Assembly: GCA_015345905.1 (NCBI GenBank)
Contig: JADDTR010000006.1
Location: 186,001 to 250,000 of the forward strand
Origin: Aotearoamyces nothofagi
Lineage: Eukaryota; Ascomycota; Leotiomycetes; Leotiales; Tympanidaceae
Direction: 5' to 3'
DNA length: 64,000 nt
This document shows positions 23,902-34,112 of this stretch, piece by piece; position 1 is the first letter of the stretch, and each line of letters opens with the position of its first letter. The notes beneath the pieces were generated by a model that made no database searches, had not been told where the DNA came from, and saw only the letters and a program-made list of their open reading frames with translations. Position numbers and translations under genes: made by a program.

Positions 23902-24404
23902 AAACCTTTGCATTTTGAAGAGCATTGCGAGGCGTATAGGAGCAGAATAGATTTCTCATAGCATGTTGAATGGCACCTGCGTTGGAAGTATTCTTTCCAT
24001 ATTTCGGATGGCGGGCTAATATGTAATTCGGGTGATATGGTAAGAAGTGTATCCAGGAGTTTCTGGCAGATCATCAGTTACGATGAGGAGCCGCATAATT
24101 GTAATTAATTTACTCTCACAGTGATATTATTAGGGACTTATCATACATATACAGTGAAAATATGCATGTATGCTATAAGAAACCAGACCTCGTTAAGAAC
24201 GCAGTTGAATAATATATGGAGTCGCTGCAGCCTAGCTTGCAGCCTCGCTGTTTACAAAGTCGTCCGCTTATCGTGATTGGCTTATCGATAGCAAGGCTCT
24301 GTCTAAACCTTTAACCGAACATGTATTTGTCGAAATTTCGTTTTAGAGAACATCACCACCTTGGGACTGAACGGTTTCTGTACTTTTAACAGATTAGACT
24401 CATA
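23902..24404. other. Intergenic between AP-3 delta and SMAP-domain gene
   Basis: AT-rich, with no gene seen. Contains the 3' flank of AP-3 delta and the promoter of the next gene, which starts about 500 nt on in the same direction. Confidence 0.45.
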
Positions 24405-27090
24405 ATGTCCTCCTCCGACTCCGGCTCCGAAATGTCAGATTGGGCCTCAGAAAATGAGACCCCAGCATTAAATAGACCCGTCTTCACTTCTAAAACGGAG
24501 GGTAAGCTTCTATACAACAAAAGTTAAAGAGATGAAGACTTACGAATAGAACAGAAGCCGAATGGGAGCGGAAACAACGCAACCGAGAGTATCGTGTAGC
24601 TGCACGAAGGGAAAAGCGGAATCGGAAAGCAGATGAGAAGAAGCAACGCAAACTCAATGCTACGATTCTACGGCGCATGGTGAGATAGCTACGCACCGCT
24701 TCGAGGGATCTCAGACTAATTACATTCCCTTGTGACAGACCAAGAATCCAGACAAGTACAACAAGAACATCGATCGAAACCGCCAACGAGAAATTGAGTT
24801 GGAACGACGTAAAATCTACAAGGAGGCTGTTGCTCAGGCTGAACGATTGGCAGCAATTCACGACCCTAGTGGGAAGGCTTTTAATGTCGGGCCTGTTGTC
24901 TTTCAAGATGGCAAAGTATATAGCGTCGAGTTTCTCGAGAGGCGGGTAAAAGGGGAGGCTGAGAAAGCTGCAAAGCTTGCCAAAGCTGCTAGTGGTCCCA
25001 ACGATACTCAAAAACAAGACCAAAGTGTATTACAAGACACAGACGCATCTGCAAATGGTCTGCACAATGGCGTCAATGCAGAACGACAGCAACTTATACA
25101 GATCCCTACTGGCAATGGCCTCCAGGGTAAGCGCCTGAGCAAGAGCCAGCAGAAGAAACTTGCCATGCTTGAAGAACGCCCCCCGCCAGAAAAACCTGTT
25201 ATCCCTGAGGGGGTCAACCTTCCTGAAGGTGAGGAGAACTGGCTGGCTCTATGGGATGTCTCGGATGATGAGCTTGAGCGTAGGGTGGTGAGAGAGAAAA
25301 AGCGCAAGGCCGCTGATAGGAAGGCTCTTCGTGAAAAACAGAAAGAAGGCAAGGTGGAACGCCGAGCCGCACGAGATGAACGTCGTAAAGTCTATCGCGA
25401 GAAGAAACTTGAATGGAAATCTATCAAAGGTACGTGAATTGCTCCGTATATCATTCTTCAAGCAACCTACTAACTTCGAGCAGAGGCTGAGAAGCAACAG
25501 AAGCGTATGCTTCTTCGCGTCGAGCAGGAAGAGGCCAAGCGGATCGAGATTGAAGTTAATCTTGCTGAGCGGCGCCGGGCCTTGGATGTCTGCGCCGAAC
25601 TGGGCTTTACCTTGGATAATGTGGAAGGCGTAGCCGATATTAAACCGAAGGCACTGGGTATGAAAGGAAGGGAGATTGACTTTGAGGTATTGGAGATTGG
25701 AGATCGACCTTCTGACCTTAAGGTAAAGGGGGAAATTAAAGCACAGGGAATGAAGGAAAAGCAGCAGACCAGGAGCAATAGGGTGGATCTAGGTCGGGTC
25801 ACTGACGAATCCAAAACGATACTTCTAATAAACGGCGAATATGGGCCTACTAGTTTGGACGGCGATTTCGTCACTCTTGGCTTTGGCGAAGATGGCATGC
25901 CAGATGGTCAGGAAGGTGGAGAGCCAACCTATAATCACAAGTTACGACGAAAGTTGCATCGCGCTATTGAAGCCGCTCAGATCAAGAAGGAACTACTCGT
26001 GCGCGCAAAAGCAGTGGAACATTGTAAGTCGGTGGGTATTGAAATTCCAGTTGAGTTGGCGACCGAGTACAAGCCTATCAAACTTGCAGGGAGACGTATA
26101 CTTGAGGATGGTACCCTTGAGACTGAGAAGCAGGAACGTGTTAGAAAGCGCTTGGAGCTTGCTGAGTACAACAAGGCAGCTAAAGTACTGCGCCAGCAGG
26201 CCAAGGCTGAAGCTATCGAGGCTGGCTTAAGAGTGTTCGCAGAGTTGACGGGGCAAGCACAAGTGGCTATGGAAGAGAAGCAAGAAACCGAGGGGTCTAC
26301 TGTTCCAGAGGACGTTATAGAGCCCGAGAACTCTAAGAAACGCAGACACAGTGATGACGATGCAGACACGAAGAAGGTCAAAAAGTTGAAGAAGTCTACC
26401 AGATCCACCGATGCTCCAAAGGTCGAGGCCGCTGATCAAGCCGAGGTTAAGGCCCAAAGGGTCAAAAAGCTAAAGAAATCGGACCCTGTTACTATCCAAT
26501 CCCATGATCATAATGCGCCTAGTATATTTACGAAAGTCTCAAAGAAGGAAACGAAGAAGCGCAAGGCCGGCGAGGATGATTTAGCTAATGATGCTATTCG
26601 TCAAGATGCTGAGGACAAATCTGCTCGCAAGGAAAGAAAGAGACAAAGGAAGGAACAGAAAGGACAGCAGGCATTAGACAAAGCATCAACTGAAACCAAG
26701 CAATCGAATAAGACTAAGAAAGACACGGTTACAAAGAAATCGAAGGTCAAGAGCAGTGGCAAGGACTCTACAGATTCTGCTATCGTAGCCGAAGAGAAGC
26801 ACACCGCACCCAATAGTAAGAGAGCAAAGGAAGAGGGTGAGGTGTTCATTAAAAGTGCAGATCAATGGAATCCTGATGCATTGAGTGGCGATGCTGCTCG
26901 GAAAGACAAATTTTTAAGATTACTTGGCGCTGGAAAATCCAACGGCGCAGATGCGCCTGTGAAGAGTGTCAGATCTTCAAAGAAGATCGCCGATATCACG
27001 CATGTGGAAAGCGAGCTAGAAAGGCAATTTGAAGCAGGAATACGACTGAAGCATGACGGGCAAGGAAAAAGAAGGGGGTTAGGGGCATAA
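24405..27090 (+). CDS. Lys-rich nuclear protein with C-terminal small-acidic-protein-like (SMAP) domain, four exons
   Basis: Exons 24405-24501, 24555-24679, 24739-25429 and 25484-27090 join in phase to 839 residues. Most of the chain is highly charged coiled coil (WERKQRNREYRVAARREK; ERRVVREKKRKAADRKALREK). A more compact middle region follows (LDVCAELGFTLDNVEGV, TILLINGEYGPTSLDGDFVTLGFG, YNHKLRRKLHRAIEAAQIKKEL), then several basic clusters resembling nuclear localisation signals (KKRRH, KKVKKLKK). The end, QWNPDALSGDAARKDKFLRL followed by LGAGK, resembles the SMAP domain. Likely nuclear or nucleolar. I do not know a proven function. It is convergent with YSY6, with 247 nt between stops. Confidence 0.82.
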
Positions 27091-27337
27091 AATGCTAAGA
27101 TTCTTTGTCGCCGTTATACAAGACATTCCGTACTGTACATTCCCTAAACAATAATATTGGCTTAATTCAGTACAACGCCCAGCTATAGATTTTTGCATCC
27201 TGCGTCCAGACTTGAAGAGAAATGTGTATCACATGCTATGATGAGACACTTTTGTGACACCATTGCCTCGCATTCAAATCAATGTAGCCACGTTGCGCCT
27301 GCCCAATGCTCTCTCCCATAGAGGTTACCAAGATTCT

Positions 27338-27649
27338 CTATCGGAAGAAGATGCGAGATATAGCCTCGAATATGAGACCGCCAAAAACAACAAAAGCTAA
27401 TAGGCCTGTGCATTGTTAGTCGCTTGAGGCTCACGGGCATAGGATGCTATGCCTGGCGTACCTAGCCATACTGGAGAAATGGGCGACTTCACGTCCCTGT
27501 CCTTCTTCTTGATGGCGCTCTCTGGTTTACCCATTTTCGCTGTGTTCTCCTTGGCAAACTTCTGGTTTCTTTTGCGTTGCTCCGGTGTTTGCGCCTGTTT
27601 TTCAATCAACAAATGTTACCAACCAAGGGTGATGAAGACAGCATACCAT
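27338..27649 (-). CDS. ysy6: Stress-associated ER protein RAMP4/SERP1 family (Ysy6), three exons
   Basis: Minus-strand exons 27649-27647 (ATG only), 27594-27462 and 27405-27338 give 67 residues, the family size. The protein is a tail-anchored ER membrane protein linked to the Sec61 translocon and to glycoprotein stability under stress. Seen: MAQTPEQRKRNQKFAKEN, MGKPESAIKKK, then SPISPVWLGLLAFVVFGGLI, which holds the single C-terminal membrane segment, and the end FEAISRIFFR. The second and third exons are needed to build the membrane anchor: reading through the intron gives a polar tail instead. An intron follows the start codon directly (ATG|GTATGC ... CAG|GCG). Divergent from the small mitochondrial gene at 28036. 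Confidence 0.92.
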
Positions 27650-28035
27650 GATGTCGAAATGTTGGTTGATCTCTGGTTATGACCGGACTTTGAATGATAT
27701 GTGTGTCGAGTACAATCTAGGCTTGTTTCGACTCTGCCAACGAACAAGAGGCGTAGGGACGGGCGTAGAGGCTTAAGTTGACGGGACAAGACTACTCAGC
27801 ATTAAGAAACGGTGTCCCAAAAGGTAGCTTTAGGACCTTAGACGGCAAAGGCCGACCACCGATCGAGACCTTCCTTCATTCAGGGTTCTCTCGGCTTACT
27901 TACTGTAGTATTGTTATTATGTGGGGTTTACCCGGCGCTAGACGTATCTGACCTAGGGTACCTGACCTGACTTGACTTCATGCTGACGGCAACATTGAAG
28001 GTTTAGATTTTCCATGATTGCATGCGTTTCCTACG
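27650..28035. promoter_or_regulatory. Divergent intergenic region YSY6 / small mitochondrial protein
   Basis: 386 nt lie between start codons that point apart. It holds short palindromic CCTGACCTGA/TACCTGACCTG-like tracts near 27950. Promoter role inferred from layout. Confidence 0.45.
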
Positions 28036-28469
28036 ATGCTTAGATCTATTACCGTGACTGCTTCACCGTCCTTGTGGAGGGTGCCAGTTGCGAGGACATC
28101 TTCTACTCCGTATGCAAGATTTATGTCTACGGAGCCATCGCCAGCAGGTGTGCAGAAACAGGTATCTCCTCATGTATGATTGTTACTGATGGACGATTTT
28201 GTTCTATAGCTGATCTAGGCAGGTTGGTTTTTACAAGACATTTTCACGGCCAGTTGCAAAGGTTCTGCTCATGGCAACCTTCACCTACCAGCTCGCATAC
28301 TGGGCCTGGGTAAAACTGGAGAAGGATGAGATTCGATCGGAAAAACAGGGTATGTTACAAACAGTCACAGGCTCAATCTATCCGTGATTCTCATTTATAT
28401 TGTGTAGCGGAGATCACTGCTCTAGAAACTAAACTCCAGGACCTAATCCCGAGCACCAAACGTCCTTGA
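28036..28469 (+). CDS. Small predicted mitochondrial membrane protein, three exons
   Basis: Exons 28036-28161, 28223-28349 and 28408-28469 (introns 61 and 58 nt, GT...AG) join in phase to 104 residues. Residues 1-36 look like a mitochondrial presequence: rich in Arg, Ser, Thr, no acids, start MLRSITVTASPSLWRVPVAR, and ending near ARFMST. Then comes VGFYKTFSRPVAKVLLMATF and TYQLAYWAWVKLE, one hydrophobic segment, followed by a charged helix likely to form a coiled coil (KDEIRSEKQAEITALETKLQ). Each exon alone is too short to stand out, but the combined frame is clean and the product coherent. I do not recognise the family with confidence; an inner-membrane assembly or organising factor is possible but only a guess. 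Confidence 0.72.
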
Positions 28470-30635
28470 GTCTGCGGAAGCTCGTCTCGTCATTTGATGG
28501 AGCTGTTATACTCGGTGGAGGAGAATCACCTGCAGTGTGTTCTTAGTAATCCAAGGGCATTTTCCAAGGGGCGACGATTATCATATGGATCTCTGGTCAT
28601 ATCATACCCGGGTAGTCAAGTTAGCCTCTAGAAGATACCATTATATCACCTGGTTCTAGGGATGGAGTTGTCTCAATTTGGAGAATGAGCAATCCACAGT
28701 CGTCTGGGTGGCCCTTATACCCCTCGAAACTTTAAGAAAGCGCCAGCGAATGACATTAAGTACTTCAACCAAATACTTGCTTACAAAGCATATGCTATAT
28801 TAGCAGGCATGGTTGTCTATTATTTTACAAAGTGCCGACTGGCAATCACACTTTCCAGACATTGATCGATTCATTTGTCAGGGCTACAAAATTGTTGTAA
28901 ATTAGCTGGAGTTTTTCTGGGATTGATGAATTGTGAAGCCTCCTGGCACCTGATATGTTCTTTCTTCTTGTCACACGGAACGCCGGGTAGGCATAGGATT
29001 GTAGTGGGACAGAAGCACGTGCGAATAGTCACGTTCATATATACTCGTATTTCCGCGAGAATCTCATTTGCCGAGCCCCGCCGACTGCCTGGCACCTTAA
29101 AGAAGGTAGGAAGGAGTTCCCCGAGGTGGGAATCCTCAATAATTAATACTATACCTACCTACTAGAAGTGAAAACACCTCGGGTAAGCTACTCCTACCTA
29201 CCTTGAACTCCGAATCCGCTCAATAAGTAGTACGTAGGCAAGATGTTCACATACCTAAAGTTGTGGCGGCAACCCGTGTTAAATATGAATTTCTAAATAT
29301 GTACATATGTGTTTCAGTAGACAATATATATAACGGCTTGAGCAATATATAAACATGTACCTTGAGAGGTATGTACCTGGCTACATACGGGTAGTTATCT
29401 TACTGTCTAGTAGAATTATAGGTATACTCCAAAAGGGATTTATATTTAGAACTCAAACCTACCCCAGATATTGGGATTGGCGATGTTGGGCCCAAAATGT
29501 ATCCGATTAGAACAGTAGTTACTTACTACATAGTAGAGGTTTCAAAATAGTACACAAATCTGCACTAGACACGATTTTTAGAATATGTATGTATACCTAT
29601 TTATAACTTGTCATAATGCCACCAATAATAGAGTTCTACAAGCTAAATTGTTGATATGTACAGCAGTGTTTCAATACAGGAAGGCAAGCACAATATAATG
29701 AATATAGACCCAACCTAGGTTGGAGCTGGTCTGTGTAATAACTACGCCTAGTGCTGACATTTTCAATCCCAAAATCGGTTTTATATCCAGTTAATTAATT
29801 TGGACAATTACTCGAAAATCCGACTAACAATTTTGTGCCCAAAATTACTCCGATAAGCAAAATTACTGCAAATATGTATATTGTCCCATTATATGAGATT
29901 TTGTGAACATATCATATAAGCATATGCGTTTTAGGCCGTAATATACAAGTATCGTGCATGTATGACTTAACTAGTCTAACACTTCACTTGATTCACATAA
30001 CATCATTGACCGAGCGATAAGCTCCATAGGTATATTTATAGCTATACCAGTGTATAAGTATATCCGTAGGTATGTATATATGTTATATTTCGACCATTTA
30101 GTTTGAAATAATATGGTAGTTACAATGAGTTAAGAATGCAGTCATTTTCAAAAAGATCTCTTATAATGTATTTATACATTTTAGTAAAATCGTATCTAAA
30201 ATAGTTTTAGCGAAACCATTAGATTAGGCCTCGGATTTTGTAGTACGGCATATTTGAACTGAATATATTTTTGGGGTAGGCGGGAGTAATTAACTGTAAC
30301 CTACTAGTAATTGTAAAGTTTTTTGGGAGTAATCTGGGAAAACTTGGGTCAAGGTATCTGTTTCGGTAGGTAAGGCTACCTTATGTATGCCTAGCAAATA
30401 ACTGTATATATACTAACTATACTATATACATAATGCCTAGATTTACTAAAATGAAAAGGTACCCTACTAGGTTGATTGATATTGCATTCCTATACAGGTC
30501 ACTACTATATAGAGATCATGGTACCATATCCAGGAAGGTATCATAAGCTTAAATTCAAGGGTTTCAAAGAGTTCGTTCCGTGTTATATGATATGATATAT
30601 ACAGCGTCTGATCTGTGCAGGCTTGCGAATGCTGG
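28470..30635. other. Gene-poor, AT-rich stretch
   Basis: From about 29100 the sequence becomes strongly AT-rich, with many TATA/ATAT and TACCTA runs and no open frame of note. 28676-28855 holds one 53-codon open frame without ATG that could be an exon (see findings). The AT-rich part may be old repeat DNA altered by repeat-induced point mutation, but no element family is recognisable. Confidence 0.5.
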
Positions 30636-32022
30636 TTAGCCCTGGAGGATAGATATAAGCCTCGCCTGAGTCTGATCCTCAATCCCGATTGAGCACATAT
30701 ACTCCCTGATACCACCATAAGTATTCTTTAGATGATCAAACATCTCGGGTATCCAATTCTTAGGAGTATCAGCAAATTCTTCCGTCAACCCTATCTCCCT
30801 AATCTCTACAAGTCGCGACTCCCTCTCGATTAGTAACTCCGATTCACTCAGAGTATAGTCATAGATGATGGCCTCCAACGGAACTTCAAGGAGGAAGAGA
30901 AGTAGAGCTACAAGCAGACCAGTCCTATCTTTGCCCTGCGTACAGTGAATCATGATTGGGTATCGAGTCGCAGTTGAGAACTCGTGGAGAGCCTATAAAG
31001 ATATGATAGCATGCAAAGTCGGCTATACTATAGACGAATACTGACCGTTGCAATCTCCACACCACAGTGATCGATGGTATCGAATCCAATTCCGATTAAA
31101 CCTCGAGGTTCTATAACTTCTCGTCCAAGGATAGTGATGGCTTCCATCCGGTATCCAAAAAGCATCAGAACCACGAGCTTGCTGTAGGAAATGGAAATGT
31201 CAGCAGTGCATCCAAGGCAGATGGAAGTACCAAGTCCAGTGTTTTAGGTTGTGCTAGAGAGGCTATATATGATGCATGACCTCACGCATTCCAAATATGT
31301 GGTGCTGTAGAATGTTTGCTCAATAATAGATTGATTCCCGGGAGAAGCACAGGAATGGAGTGAGTGGCAAATAGAATGATATATTTCTGGGAATATAGAA
31401 AACGACGTAACTTACACAAAGCTCCACAGAGAAAGTTGCCAAAGTAAGGATCTTTCAAATCTTTTGCCATTGATATTGATTTCAAGGTAATGCATACCAG
31501 GTATCTTCATAGGCCCGGACAGAGTATCATTAGACTGTACTAGAGCTGGAAGCTTACGACTTCCTTGGCGTTTCTCGGCTTGTCTGAGGTGTTCGGTTCT
31601 ATTTATCTCATCAGACACTACTCCAGTTACAAATCCCCTGAATATACTTTGTCCGAAGGTCCATCACGGTCTTGATATCATAAGTATTTCGGAGCTGTCT
31701 TCGATCAGACATAGACGCATCATCTGGAATCATCAAACCGGAGCCCACGAGGATGTTCAAGAGGGACTGGCCCTACCTGGTCGAGCAGATCGGAACAGAC
31801 GCCCCTCGGCAACAAGCCTGTCAAAGGCGTTAGTCTAGGCGTCCTCTATATAAAACTGGAATGCTTGTGGAAAAGCGACTGAAGAAATATTGAGGAAGCG
31901 TCTTACTTTTTGCCAGCGACCTTATTGATTGTGGCTCCTACATCGCGAAAATTGAGCAATCTATCAAATGATCGACTTGTGAGTACCGGTTCTTTCATGG
32001 TGGTCACAGTAGCGGACTTCAT
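30636..32022 (-). CDS. Protein-tyrosine phosphatase, Y_phosphatase3 family, six exons
   Basis: Minus-strand exons 32022-31907, 31817-31777, 31723-31648, 31598-31416, 31181-31046 and 30992-30636 give 302 residues in phase. The catalytic P-loop is HCTQGKDRTG (CX5R), which identifies a Cys-based phosphatase of the family that includes bacterial PtpA/MptpB-like and many fungal enzymes; such enzymes may act on phosphotyrosine or phosphoinositides. N-terminal family motifs are LLNFRDVGA, LFRSARPD and VMDLRTKTEH; REVIEPRGLIGIGFDTIDHC precedes the P-loop. A second in-frame ATG lies eight codons in (31998). The fourth intron, 234 nt, is longer than the others (44-90 nt). No signal peptide or membrane segment apart from a hydrophobic helix LVVLMLFGYR. 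Confidence 0.88.
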
Positions 32023-34112
32023 GTCTACAGACAGACACTTATCGATATAGGAACGGTGGGTACATGAGCACACGATGAAGAGATATATATGATATGTACT
32101 GTATAGTTAAAGAGAAGAAAGAGTGGAAAGTTTAAAAAAATGGGATCGAGAGAGCTACGGCATTGCGGTCAATAGGGGGGGATTTTGGATTTAGAAACAA
32201 AATAAGCTTACATTACAACCCTTCAGTTCCCTGACATTCCTTGGATATCAGGCTGTCGTGTTAAGGTTATATCATCGCACATCGCACATCTCACATCTCG
32301 CAGCTCGCAGCTCGCAGCTCGCACCTGGCTCGCACCGCAATTTTGCTTTATATTTGATGGTGTATTGTACACGGAGGCTCCTCGTCCGTCCCTCGTAGGT
32401 ATTTCATTTGGTGCCAAGCAAGAATTAATCTATCGTAGCAAAGGGACATCTGCTGCGGTACTGACGGTAGTGTAGACGAAGCGATGGTGGCTAACTTGCT
32501 TAATATCTTGCCATACTTAGGTAGCTATCGTGACCTAGCTTAGCTGTATACTGCAGTACAGATACTTGGTATATATAGTACTGCCCACACGAACACAGCC
32601 TGAAGGACCTCCTGACGTGCCTATCCAAGTAGGCAAGCATAGCAAGTACAGTAAAGTAACTCTTCTGGCTCTGCTCCACTGCGTCGCTCCACTGCTCCAC
32701 TCCATTGACCCACAAGCTTCAAACCACCAATTCGGAAGATCGACCCAGGCGCACGGCGTGCGGGCGTGCGGGCGTGCCATCTAATCTATCTACAGTACAT
32801 CTATAGTACGGCGAGCCATCACGTGGCCATCTAATGTCCTTAATGTATCTGGTAGATACCCTACTCCGCAGGCAAGACAGACGGCAAGCGACAGTCAGAT
32901 GGATGGCCTGGTCTCCACTATCGGCAAGACAGTGATTCTACACCCCGTATGTATGTAGTGTATGAATTGAGTGCAAACCTGTTGTTTGTACCTAGGGAGG
33001 CGGGATGAGGGAGCAACGTACAGTACTGTCAGTGCCTTGCCCTAAGCCAAGGTCCCCGGACGCTATTCATCATTGTTGACGTCTGGCGTTCTCGGCTCTG
33101 GATGGTATGGCCTAGTACGGCCTGGATGGCCTGGATGGCCTGTGCAAGATGGCCTGGCAGGCCTGGCATGGCCTGTTTGTAGGGAGGAAGTGGGTGTGGG
33201 CGGGCGGCACGCTGGCACAGTGGCACACAGGCACGCTGGCACGCTGGAACAGTACAGTACAGAGCCAGAGCCACCCACTGGGCACCGAGCATAGAGCCAC
33301 TGGGCACAGGGCACAGAGCCACTGGGCCCAGAGCCACTCACTGAGTCACTGGGCACGCCGGCACCTCAGCTGCCAACGACTGCCCCCTCCCCGGCCCCAA
33401 TCTCGCGGGATGACGTCAGTGGCTCGCAGGGTCTTCTCCAGGTCCATTTGGGGCCTCGCCCGCCATTTCGCAGGCGCGGAATCGAGCAGCCACGCATGCG
33501 GTCATCAGAGCTCCGAGCGCCATGCGAGTAATGCTGCCGCCATACAGCCATACAGCCATACAGCCGTACAGCCATACGTCCCCCGTACCTGCTCCAGCTG
33601 CCCTGCTCGCTAGTACTCCTACTGTACTGTACTGTACTGTACTGTACAGCACTGTTCTGTTTTTGTTCTGTACCGTATACAGTGTGCTGCCCGTGCTACC
33701 AGTAGTACAGTGCAAATTGACCTGCACGCCCTGCCTGTCCTGTCCCTGTCCCTGTACCTGTACCTTTACCTGCCTCCCTCCCTCCCGCCCCCGCCCACTC
33801 TCTCGTAGTCTGGATCCGTCACCATTGTGTAGTGTGCCCCGTAGCCAAGAATCAGCATCGCGCATCATCAGCACCTCGTCCACCGTCACCTCACCACCCA
33901 CTTCACCTCCAATATACTCTCTCTTCCTATATCTGCCCCTCGCGTCCTCTCTGTCTGCACTCCCTACCTACGCCTTCGAGAATCATCTCTCGTGTGCCCT
34001 GTTTGGTGCTGTGTTATGACCAGAATATCCCCGTGCGCGCCTGAGCACCAACGTTGATTGTCTCTCATCTTATCTGTCCGTCTTGCTTTGCGACAGCCTC
34101 GCCCCAAGATAC
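32023..34112. other. Long divergent intergenic region with low-complexity blocks
   Basis: Lies between the phosphatase (-) and EIS1 (+). Contains several simple-sequence tracts: a CGCAGCT/CGCACAT tract at 32277-32335; GGCCTGGAT-type units at 33107-33180; GGCACGCTGGCAC and CACTGGGCAC units at 33205-33365; CATACAGC units at 33541-33575; ACTGT units at 33620-33650; and CCTGT/CCTCC tracts at 33735-33790. Open frames here (33149-33613, 33416-33901) are artefacts of this biased sequence. From about 33780 the pyrimidine-rich sequence looks like the EIS1 promoter and leader. Confidence 0.6.

Noticed and set aside
33149-33901. Overlapping 154-165 codon frames on both strands upstream of EIS1
   Set aside because: They arise from simple repeats; no codon structure or recognisable domain.
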